A stretch of DNA of 5,928 nucleotides from Verrucomicrobiota bacterium (GCA_019241095.1 JAFAXJ010000202.1:1-5928), one strand, 5' to 3'; shown: positions 1 to 5,246, numbered from the stretch's first letter. Program-made: numbers and translations. The notes: generated from the letters alone by a model not told the origin.

Positions 1-750
1 GACCGCTTTATTTCCAAACCAGCTTGCAACAGCTTCGGCGTAGCCTCGCAGAGTTAGTGCGGCAGGTGAGACTACGTGGAAACTTTCTCCTAGAGCGTTG
101 CCGCGGCGTAACATCGCCTTGAAGAATGATTGAGCAACATCGTCCGCGTGAACATGGTGAACGGTTTCCATGCCTAAGTTTGGTAATGCGAGTTCTTCCC
201 CGCGGGCGAGCGTAGAAAAAACTTGAGAATTGAAGTGTCCGGCGGGGTTCAAAGGTTCCCATCCAGGGCCAACGATGTGTCCAGGATGGAGCAATGTAGC
301 GGGATATCCATTCAGCCGAGCCTCCCTCAGAAGGTATTCCTCGATTGCCGCCTTTCTTACACCATACTCTCCAAAAGGACGCCGCGGCGCGTTTTCAGTG
401 CTCGGAACTTCGACACTAGGGCCATGGATCCAGATTGTTCCGCAATGCAGGAAATGCTGGATTCTATTTTTGGTTGCTTCGACGAGCATTCGAGCGCTCT
501 CCACAGTAAAACAGATCAGGTCTATAACAACATCTGGCTCTAGTGATTGAACCTTATCGCCGAAATTGCCGGCTCGTTCTTCGGCGGTTCGATCGAGCAC
601 GATTTGCCGCACGGCACTCCAAGCACCGTGTGCTTGGTATGGCTCACTCCGGCTTCGGCTGATAACGATGACTTCATGTCCAGCCCAGCATAGGCGGGGA
701 ATAAGGTATGTGCCGATATGTCCTGTACCGCCAATAACGATAACGCGCAT
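1..750 (-). CDS. NAD(P)-dependent epimerase/dehydratase-like protein (extended SDR), 3' end cut by window edge
   Basis: An open frame of 250 codons begins at the ATG at 750-748 and runs without a stop to base 1, so the C-terminus lies outside the window. The N-terminus has the Rossmann dinucleotide-binding motif GGTGHIG (residues 7-13). An SDR active-site-like YGVRK (Tyr129, Lys133) follows, with HCGTIWIHG (102-110) where family members carry the catalytic Ser/Thr, so Thr105 is the likely equivalent. HPGHIVGPG (175-183) is the usual substrate-side loop of extended SDRs. Arg32 and Arg34 after strand 2 would suit NADP(H), which is an inference. Relatives are about 300-350 residues, so roughly 50-100 are missing. 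The start lies 14 nt after the hydrolase stop, with no clear Shine-Dalgarno, which suggests one transcript and translational coupling. The substrate cannot be told; nucleotide-sugar or other carbonyl/hydroxyl substrates are typical of the family. Confidence 0.85.
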   Translation of the reverse strand, partial: MRVIVIGGTGHIGTYLIPRLCWAGHEVIVISRSRSEPYQAHGAWSAVRQIVLDRTAEERAGNFGDKVQSLEPDVVIDLICFTVESARMLVEATKNRIQHFLHCGTIWIHGPSVEVPSTENAPRRPFGEYGVRKAAIEEYLLREARLNGYPATLLHPGHIVGPGWEPLNPAGHFNSQVFSTLARGEELALPNLGMETVHHVHADDVAQSFFKAMLRRGNALGESFHVVSPAALTLRGYAEAVASWFGNKAV

Positions 751-764
751 AGAAAAGCAGATGG

Positions 765-1565
765 TTAAGAGTTTTTAAGGAGAAAACGGAGGATTATCTC
801 ATTAAATGCATGATTTTGTTCCACATTACCCAAGTGCGCCGCACCTGATAAAACCACTAGCTCAGCGCCTTGTATTCGCGAACGCATAAATTCGGAAACA
901 ATCGGAGGAAAACCCTGATCTTTTTCTCCAGGCATGATGAGTGTAGGAATTTCGATCAGCGGCAAGCGATCGGTTGTGTCCAGGTTTTGAATGGCCCGGC
1001 AACACGCAATGAAACCTTCAACTGAAGTGGATAGAATCAAGTCGCTGACCCACTCCAGTGTCCTAGGGAACATGGCCGAAAATTCTGGAGTGAACCAACG
1101 TTTGAGGACTGGCTCTACCTGGGTCGTCATACCCTTTTCCTGAACAGCTTCAATCCTGGCGTTGAAGGCAGCTTTAGCTTGTGCATCCAGCTGGCTGCTC
1201 GTGCTGCAGAAAATGGCTCGAGTCAACTTATCCGGATAAGCGATCGCGAACTCCTGGCCTATCATTCCTCCGACTGAAAGTCCGATAAAAGCCACCTTTT
1301 CGATTCCAAGATGGTCCAGAAGAATCGCTACGTCGTAGGCCAAATCAGTCAACGTAATCGTGTCACCATAGCAACTACTGCCTCCGTGGCCGGGCAGATC
1401 GTACCTCAGTATTCTAAACTGTTGCTTAAGGATCGTCGTCTGAAGATTCCAGATCTCGAGATTAACGCCCAAAGGATGACTTAATAATAGGATTGGTTTT
1501 TGCCGACTGCCTTCCAACCGGAACCGTATCCGCCGATGACCGATATGCGCCAGCTCGTCAAACAT
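765..1565 (-). CDS. alpha/beta hydrolase, 3-oxoadipate enol-lactonase-like
   Basis: This 266-residue protein has the length and motif order of PcaD-type alpha/beta hydrolases. An HPLG oxyanion-side loop (His30) is followed by DLPGHGGS (56-63), the nucleophile elbow GLSVGG (Ser97), the acid Asp216 in PGEKDQG and the base His244 in GAAHLGNVEQ, giving a complete Ser-Asp-His triad. It is predicted cytosolic, with no signal peptide. The cap-region sequences RWFTP and FIACCRAI also match the enol-lactonase subgroup. That enzyme opens 3-oxoadipate enol-lactone in the protocatechuate branch of aromatic degradation, but no other pca gene is present, so the substrate is unproven and another ester or lactone is possible. 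I chose the ATG at 1565 because AGGA sits 7 nt upstream; a GTG at 1589 would add eight residues and lies upstream of the start point predicted from the candidate promoter. It is the first gene of a likely two-gene leftward operon. Confidence 0.87.
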   Translation of the reverse strand: MFDELAHIGHRRIRFRLEGSRQKPILLLSHPLGVNLEIWNLQTTILKQQFRILRYDLPGHGGSSCYGDTITLTDLAYDVAILLDHLGIEKVAFIGLSVGGMIGQEFAIAYPDKLTRAIFCSTSSQLDAQAKAAFNARIEAVQEKGMTTQVEPVLKRWFTPEFSAMFPRTLEWVSDLILSTSVEGFIACCRAIQNLDTTDRLPLIEIPTLIMPGEKDQGFPPIVSEFMRSRIQGAELVVLSGAAHLGNVEQNHAFNEIILRFLLKNS

Positions 1566-1572
1566 AGTTGTT

Positions 1573-1576
1573 TCCT
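1573..1576 (-). promoter_or_regulatory. Shine-Dalgarno AGGA deciding the hydrolase start
   Basis: On the minus strand CAGGAAAC lies just before the ATG at 1565, with AGGA separated from it by seven bases. The in-frame GTG at 1589 has no comparable purine-rich element in front, so this site favours the ATG. Confidence 0.6.
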
Positions 1577-1578
1577 GG

Positions 1579-1615
1579 ATACCGGTCACGTCTTCTAATC
1601 AATAGAATCCGGTAT
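1579..1615. repeat. inverted repeat ATACCGG/CCGGTAT bracketing the hydrolase promoter
   Basis: ATACCGG (1579-1585) and its exact reverse complement CCGGTAT (1609-1615) lie with centres 30 bp apart, near three helical turns. The right arm abuts the proposed -35 element and the left arm covers the proposed start point. It could be a pair of operator half-sites. A transcript hairpin is less likely if transcription starts near 1585, because only one arm would be transcribed. Confidence 0.35.
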
Positions 1616-1620
1616 GCCAA
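1592..1620 (-). promoter_or_regulatory. candidate sigma-70 promoter for the hydrolase-epimerase pair
   Basis: Read on the minus strand, TTGGCA (1620-1615; five of six matches to TTGACA) is followed after exactly 17 bases by TAGAAG (1597-1592; four of six matches to TATAAT). The predicted start point near 1585 gives a leader of about 20 nt before the ATG at 1565. The hexamers are visible; promoter activity is inferred. Confidence 0.4.
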
Positions 1621-1684
1621 ACCAGTTCTGTGCCGTCGATTTGTTGCATTCTACGGGCGCATGATATGATTGGCGGAGGCTGAG

Positions 1685-1708
1685 GCAAGCGATTGTTTGC
1701 AAGCGATT
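1685..1708. repeat. 10-bp direct repeat GCAAGCGATT, two copies
   Basis: GCAAGCGATT occurs at 1685-1694 and again at 1699-1708, separated by GTTT, giving a 14-bp period. It lies about 65 bp upstream of the candidate hydrolase -35. Tandem direct sites of this sort can be bound by head-to-tail regulators, but no regulator gene is visible in the window. Confidence 0.4.
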
Positions 1709-1755
1709 AATTTGGAAGCCGAGTTCCTGTGGGCGTTTACTTAAATCGTTTAGTA

Positions 1756-1774
1756 CTTGTTGCTTGTACCTTGT
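1756..1774. repeat. three CTTGT repeats at 7-bp spacing
   Basis: CTTGT appears at 1756-1760, 1763-1767 and 1770-1774, each separated by two variable bases. It may be a small slippage-derived repeat or a cluster of short binding sites. I attach no function to it. Confidence 0.25.
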
Positions 1775-1791
1775 TCACAGCAGCTCGAGTT

Positions 1792-1803
1792 GGGACCTGT
1801 CCC
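1792..1803. repeat. short palindrome GGGAC-CT-GTCCC
   Basis: Two perfectly complementary 5-bp arms are separated by CT. The 2-nt gap is too short for a stable RNA loop, so if functional it is more likely a protein-binding site than a hairpin. It stands about 530 bp from the rightward start codon. Confidence 0.25.
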
Positions 1804-2021
1804 TAGCTCACGGCTTTCTGCCGAAACTCTGTTCTCAGCAAGTGACGCTGTCTCGATGCGCCGAGGCCAAATGAGCCTGCCAAACGTCGCCAAAGATGGA
1901 AGGGCTAGGATTTGCCGCGCTAGATGCTGGCGAGCATCAAAGGTCTTTCAATTAAAAGGCGGACTTGTTAACTGCATCCTTGCTCATGCCATTTTAACCC
2001 AAAGTTTAAGGCAATTTAGCA

Positions 2022-2035
2022 TGAGAGCGCTCTCA
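2022..2035. promoter_or_regulatory. perfect 14-bp palindrome TGAGAGCGCTCTCA, LacI-family-like operator
   Basis: The 14 bases equal their own reverse complement and have a CG at the centre. Operators of LacI/GalR-family regulators, including the Gram-positive catabolite-control cre site (TGNNANCGNTNNCA), share this layout, and this sequence fits that pattern at every fixed position. A half-site with the same context, GCATGAGAG, recurs at 2249-2257 closer to the radical-SAM gene (compare 2019-2027). No LacI-type regulator or sugar gene is in the window, so assignment to that family is an inference. Confidence 0.35.
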
Positions 2036-2063
2036 AAGACCCTTGCTGTTTACAAGCAGTCTA

Positions 2064-2096
2064 GCGGGCAGGAGCCTTGCTCTTCAGTTGGCCCGC
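2064..2096 (+). other. possible stem-loop in non-coding DNA
   Basis: GCGGGC (2064-2069) pairs with GCCCGC (2091-2096). Inside it AGGAGC (2070-2075) pairs with GCTCTT (2079-2084), with one G-U pair and a CTT loop, leaving CAGTTG (2085-2090) as a bulge on the right side. No T-run follows, so it is not a standard intrinsic terminator. It could be part of a transcribed leader or small RNA, or chance. Confidence 0.25.
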
Positions 2097-2311
2097 ACTC
2101 AAACCGATATTCCAGCGTTTCTTGCAACAAAAAAATGCGCAGCGTTCTGGAACACTTGTTTAGCTCAGAGGAAACCAGATAGCTGAGGCAGAGCCGATCG
2201 TTCCAAGGCGAAGTCATCCAAATTACGTGCTTCTCGTTCCCATAACGCGCATGAGAGAATTGAAAAACAAAAAACGCAGAAGAGAAGCAGCTGGAATTCT
2301 GTCTCAAATCC

Positions 2312-2317
2312 TATAGT
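2312..2317 (+). promoter_or_regulatory. candidate -10 element TATAGT of the radical-SAM promoter
   Basis: TATAGT matches five of six bases of the -10 consensus and its last base is the first base of the LexA-like palindrome. A start point 6-8 bases downstream would fall inside the palindrome, within about ten bases of the ATG at 2332, so the transcript would have a very short leader. No good -35 hexamer is visible at 16-18 bp spacing (around 2288-2295), so the promoter may be weak or need another feature. Confidence 0.4.
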
Positions 2318-2330
2318 GTTCGAGAGAACA
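2317..2330. promoter_or_regulatory. LexA box of Verrucomicrobia type, TGTTC-GAGA-GAACA
   Basis: The two 5-bp arms are perfect inverse complements around a 4-bp centre. The sequence matches the LexA consensus TGTTC-N4-GAACA described for Verrucomicrobia, first shown at the Verrucomicrobium spinosum recA promoter. It ends one base before the ATG of a DNA-repair-type gene and overlaps the proposed -10 and start point, where a bound repressor would block RNA polymerase. The purines GAGAGAA (2322-2328), the only ribosome-binding candidate for the gene, lie inside the same box. No second copy was found elsewhere in the window. Confidence 0.72.
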
Positions 2331-2331
2331 T

Positions 2332-3594
2332 ATGAATTTGGGAGCTAAGCTTTCTATTCTGGCCGATGCCGCCAAGTATGACGCATCGTGCGCGAGCAGC
2401 GGCACATCCCGTAGAGATTCTCGCGCTGGCGGAATAGGGTCAACTACTGGTTCCGGCATTTGTCACAGCTATACACCGGATGGCCGATGCGTTTCGTTGC
2501 TGAAGATTCTGCTTACGAATTTTTGCGTTTACGATTGCCTGTATTGTATCAACCGGCGTTCAAGCAATGTTCGGCGAGCTCGTTTCACCATTGACGAGGT
2601 TGTCAACCTTACGATCGATTTTTATCGACGAAATTATATCGAGGGACTTTTCTTGAGCTCGGGAATCATACACAACCCGGACTACACTATGGAGCGGGTT
2701 GTTGAGGTTGCTCGCAAGCTCAGAGCCGAACACGGGTTCAAAGGTTACATTCATCTCAAAACCATTCCGGAAGCATCTTCGGAGCTGATCGATCAGGCGG
2801 GTCTTTGGGCGGACCGGATCAGCATCAATGTCGAATTACCTACTGAAACAGATTTATCTGTTCTAGCACCTGAGAAAAATCTGTCACGAATCGAGAAAGC
2901 GATGGCTCATATTCGTGGCCGCATCGATAGCGTCAAGGCTGAAAAGAAAAGCAAAGGGCGCGCGTTTGCGCCGGCCGGACAAAGCACACAGATGATTGTC
3001 GGTGCGACTAGTACGCCGGATGTCGACATACTAGTGAGGGCAACTAACCTCTATCTTACAAAAAGCTTAAAAAGGGTCTATTACTCTGCGTTCAGCCCCA
3101 TCCCTGACGCGTCAGCTCGCCTGCCAGTTTTGCGTCCACCATTAGTCAGAGAACACCGATTGTACCAAGCAGATTGGCTCATCCGCTTCTATAACTACAA
3201 GGCCGAAGAGTTAGTAAATAGTTCCCGACCTAATCTCGACTTAAATATAGATCCGAAACTGTACTGGGCATTGAGTAACCCGGACCATTTTCCAGTAGAT
3301 ATTAACTCGGCGCCAAGAGAAATCTTATTGCGAGTTCCAGGGTTAGGTGTCCGAAACGTCAACAGACTTCTCGTTATTCGGCGCTGGAAACGGATTGGCA
3401 TGTTAGATCTGAAGCGATTGGGTATTTCGTTGAAGAAGGTTTCTCCTTTTCTTATCACGCTCGATCATTTACCGCCTCGCTCTGAGCGTTTTGAAAGTCT
3501 ATTAAATAATCGTGAAAAAAGTTTGCAACAGGAACTATTTGATGACTGGCCCGGTAAATCTGACAACGGAACCAAGTTCCCTTATGCTGGTTAA
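2332..3594 (+). CDS. radical SAM protein, putative DNA modification/repair family (rSAM linked to UDG)
   Basis: This 420-residue protein matches the radical-SAM family found beside UdgX-type genes in both length and start: ILADAAKYDASCASSGT (residues 9-25) is its usual N-terminus. Cys65, Cys69 and Cys72 form the CxxxCxxC motif that binds the 4Fe-4S cluster used to cleave S-adenosylmethionine. FLSSGI and SINVELPT follow in the barrel. A helix-hairpin-helix region with PGLG (336-339, about 324-383) suggests non-specific DNA binding, as in repair proteins. Cys20, Cys44 and Cys53 precede the main motif. The tail holds QQELF (399-403), resembling a sliding-clamp-binding peptide. It is predicted cytosolic; the reaction is unknown. 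The distant relation to spore photoproduct lyase makes radical chemistry on DNA bases plausible, not shown. The start is the ATG one base after the LexA-like box. The UdgX fusion gene lies 255 bp downstream on the same strand. Confidence 0.9.
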   Translation: MNLGAKLSILADAAKYDASCASSGTSRRDSRAGGIGSTTGSGICHSYTPDGRCVSLLKILLTNFCVYDCLYCINRRSSNVRRARFTIDEVVNLTIDFYRRNYIEGLFLSSGIIHNPDYTMERVVEVARKLRAEHGFKGYIHLKTIPEASSELIDQAGLWADRISINVELPTETDLSVLAPEKNLSRIEKAMAHIRGRIDSVKAEKKSKGRAFAPAGQSTQMIVGATSTPDVDILVRATNLYLTKSLKRVYYSAFSPIPDASARLPVLRPPLVREHRLYQADWLIRFYNYKAEELVNSSRPNLDLNIDPKLYWALSNPDHFPVDINSAPREILLRVPGLGVRNVNRLLVIRRWKRIGMLDLKRLGISLKKVSPFLITLDHLPPRSERFESLLNNREKSLQQELFDDWPGKSDNGTKFPYAG

Positions 3595-3849
3595 GATAGG
3601 TATTCCTCTTCAAGGCGAGCGCCACGATCGTCAGTTTCCCGAAGGTTTGCTCAGCCATCTAAACTTTATTTGGAATCGGCACTGGAGAGAAAAAAGTGCT
3701 CGATCAGTTCTCGATTTGATCTTGCTGGCGCAGGAATGAGAGTGCCCCAGACAATACCGGGATTTGAGCCGTCGCGATTTCCGGTCTGAGTCAAATGTTC
3801 TGCTTCGATTGGACGCGTCGTTGAATCTCAAGCGTATAGTTGCGAGATC
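3595..3849 (+). other. spacer between radical-SAM and UdgX-fusion genes
   Basis: No supported gene lies in these 255 bases. An open frame from the ATG at 3584 to the stop at 3737-3739 has no ribosome-binding site and no recognisable product. The spacer carries ATACCGG (3754-3760) and CCGGTCT (3781-3787), a near-copy of the inverted repeat in the hydrolase promoter, and an ATTTGA/TCAAAT pair (3762-3767, 3791-3796). TATAGT occurs at 3835-3840 just before the next start, but without a suitable -35. I see no LexA box and no intrinsic terminator, so read-through from the upstream promoter is the simplest reading. Confidence 0.5.
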
Positions 3850-5235
3850 ATGAAGCGGCTCGATTTCGAACCCACATTTAAATGCTGGCGCGAAACGGCG
3901 AGGGCGGCTCTATCCGCTGAGCTGAGCCCTGAAGCGATCTCATGGAGCGATGGCGAAGCAACGCAATTATTCGAGCCGATGGCGCTGGAGTCAAACCAGA
4001 CGCGTTACAATGTGCCGAAACGTTTCATGGAAGTGGCCGAACGCGTCGTTTGTCATCGTTCGCAAGGCCGTTGGGATCTCCTTTACAAGGTTCTCTGGAG
4101 GATCACCCATGGAGAACGGCATCTTCTTGAGGTTTTTTCCGATGTTGACACCGCTGCACTCTACAAGATGGACAAAGAGGTCCGTCGCGATGTGCACAAA
4201 ATGAGAGCTTTCGTGCGATTTCGCCACGTCGTACAGGAAGAGGAGGCTTGGTATGTTGCGTGGTTTGAGCCCGATCACCACATTATCAGAATCAATGCCC
4301 CTTTTTTTGTGGATCGCTTCGCTCAAATGCGTTGGTCTATACTATCCGCGGATGAGTGCGCACACTGGGACCAGCGCCACCTTACGTTCACCGACGGGGT
4401 CCGTCGTGAACATGCACCGAACCGGGACGAGGTTGAAGAACTCTGGCGAACTTACTACAGCACTATTTTCAATCCCGCTCGCGTGAAAACAAGTGCAATG
4501 TTAGCGGAAATGCCCAAAAAGTACTGGCGAAATCTGCCGGAAGCGAGAGCAATTCCTGAACTACTTGAGCAAGCTCCAAAGAGAGTAGAAAACATGATAA
4601 AAGCAAGCGATGCAAAACAGGAAGCCGAAATCGGGAAGGCTGTAGTTCCAGCAGCAGATCTCGATCTTGAATCTTTGAAAAAGGCAGCTGCTGGTTGCGA
4701 AGCATGTCCGCTTTATAGAAATGCGACGCAAACGGTTTTTGGCGAGGGACCCTTACAGGCCGATATTGTGTTTGTAGGTGAACAACCTGGAGATCAGGAA
4801 GACCGTATTGGACGCCCGTTTGTTGGGCCTGCCGGCGCCGTCTTAGATCGAGCCATGATGGAAGCTGGTGTGGTCAGGGCCCGCTGTTACGTGACGAACT
4901 CGGTTAAGCATTTTAAATGGGAGTTGCGAGGTAAACGCCGCCTCCACCAAACACCCAATGCGCGAGACATCGAAGCATGCCGGCCGTGGCTTGAAGCTGA
5001 GTTGCGGCTGCTCAAACCTCAATATCTGGTTTGTCTTGGGAGTACTGCCGCGAACGCGGTTTTTGGCCGTCCGACGAAGGTTCTCCAAAACCGAGGCAAA
5101 TGGATGGAATCGCTTTATTCCAAGCAGACGCTTATTACGGTTCATCCTTCTTCTATTCTCCGAGCGCGGGATCCTGAACAGCAGGAAAAGGCTTATGGGG
5201 ATTTTGTGAACGATTTGCGTTTGTTAGTTCGCTAG
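3850..5235 (+). CDS. DUF4130 - UdgX fusion, covalent-type uracil-DNA glycosylase
   Basis: This 461-residue protein has two parts. Residues 1 to about 240 match DUF4130, the 'probable DNA metabolism' domain paired with this radical-SAM family: APFFVDRFAQMRWSIL, then FNPAR (207-211) and MPKKYW (221-226). A charged linker (about 240-270) leads to a UdgX domain. There, Cys283, Cys286, Cys346 and Cys377 should hold a 4Fe-4S cluster, GEQPGD (310-315) is the UdgX form of motif A, FVGPAG (324-329) stacks on the base, and HPSS (432-435) is motif B. KRRLH (362-366) is the loop specific to UdgX; in the Mycobacterium smegmatis enzyme the equivalent His109 excises uracil and stays covalently bound to the DNA. 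His366 should do the same. Glu311, Asp315, Asp318 and Phe324 also align with important residues there. It is predicted cytosolic. GCGAGA before the ATG is a weak ribosome-binding site. The DUF4130 activity is unknown. Confidence 0.92.
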   Translation: MKRLDFEPTFKCWRETARAALSAELSPEAISWSDGEATQLFEPMALESNQTRYNVPKRFMEVAERVVCHRSQGRWDLLYKVLWRITHGERHLLEVFSDVDTAALYKMDKEVRRDVHKMRAFVRFRHVVQEEEAWYVAWFEPDHHIIRINAPFFVDRFAQMRWSILSADECAHWDQRHLTFTDGVRREHAPNRDEVEELWRTYYSTIFNPARVKTSAMLAEMPKKYWRNLPEARAIPELLEQAPKRVENMIKASDAKQEAEIGKAVVPAADLDLESLKKAAAGCEACPLYRNATQTVFGEGPLQADIVFVGEQPGDQEDRIGRPFVGPAGAVLDRAMMEAGVVRARCYVTNSVKHFKWELRGKRRLHQTPNARDIEACRPWLEAELRLLKPQYLVCLGSTAANAVFGRPTKVLQNRGKWMESLYSKQTLITVHPSSILRARDPEQQEKAYGDFVNDLRLLVR

Positions 5236-5246
5236 GGCCGGCCGAT

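Larger units (their letters stand above)
1566..2331. other. long non-coding region between two divergent gene pairs
   Basis: No convincing protein-coding gene is present in these 766 bases. The longest open frame (1757-2182, plus) encodes a low-complexity Ser/Arg/Cys-rich product typical of chance frames, and an antisense frame (2050-2307, minus) is similar. The region carries control-like elements: the hydrolase promoter and inverted repeat at its left end, a 10-bp direct repeat (1685-1708), a GGGAC palindrome (1792-1803), a 14-bp palindrome (2022-2035), a hairpin (2064-2096), and the radical-SAM promoter with the LexA-like box at its right end. A decayed gene or a small RNA cannot be excluded. 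Confidence 0.6.

Noticed and set aside
223..778. Several open frames on both strands between 223 and 778
   Set aside because: They are shadows of the continuous minus-strand epimerase frame, which has clear motifs and no stop through 1-750.
1566..1589. Upstream GTG start at 1589 for the hydrolase
   Set aside because: It lacks a ribosome-binding site and would lie before the predicted start point; the ATG at 1565 has AGGA at good spacing.
2144..2153. GTTC-TG-GAAC as a second LexA box
   Set aside because: The arms are separated by 2 bp where the Verrucomicrobia motif needs 4, and the outer T/A bases are missing.
1757..2182. Plus-strand open frame of 141 codons in the non-coding interval
   Set aside because: The product is rich in Ser, Arg and Cys without any motif or fold-like pattern, there is no ribosome-binding site before its start, and it contains the 14-bp palindrome and the hairpin.
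2050..2307. Minus-strand open frame of 85 codons
   Set aside because: It overlaps the frame above in antisense, has no recognisable domain, and has a composition typical of chance translation.
2251..2316. Mini-ORF of 21 residues, basic (starts MRELKNKKRRR), ending just before the LexA-like box
   Set aside because: It has no ribosome-binding site and lies upstream of the proposed start point, so it would not be on the mRNA.
2317..2326. GTTCGAG as the T-loop of a tRNA gene
   Set aside because: No acceptor, anticodon or T stem can be formed around it; the sequence is explained by the palindrome.
3568..3580. Terminator hairpin GGAAC-CAA-GTTCC at the end of the radical-SAM gene
   Set aside because: The 5-bp stem lies inside the coding sequence and has no following T-run.
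2332..3594. Calling the radical-SAM gene spore photoproduct lyase (splB)
   Set aside because: The resemblance is only the radical-SAM core. The N-terminus, helix-hairpin-helix tail and UdgX neighbour place it in a different family.
3584..3739. Small gene after the radical-SAM gene
   Set aside because: It overlaps the end of the radical-SAM frame, has no Shine-Dalgarno and encodes no recognisable protein.
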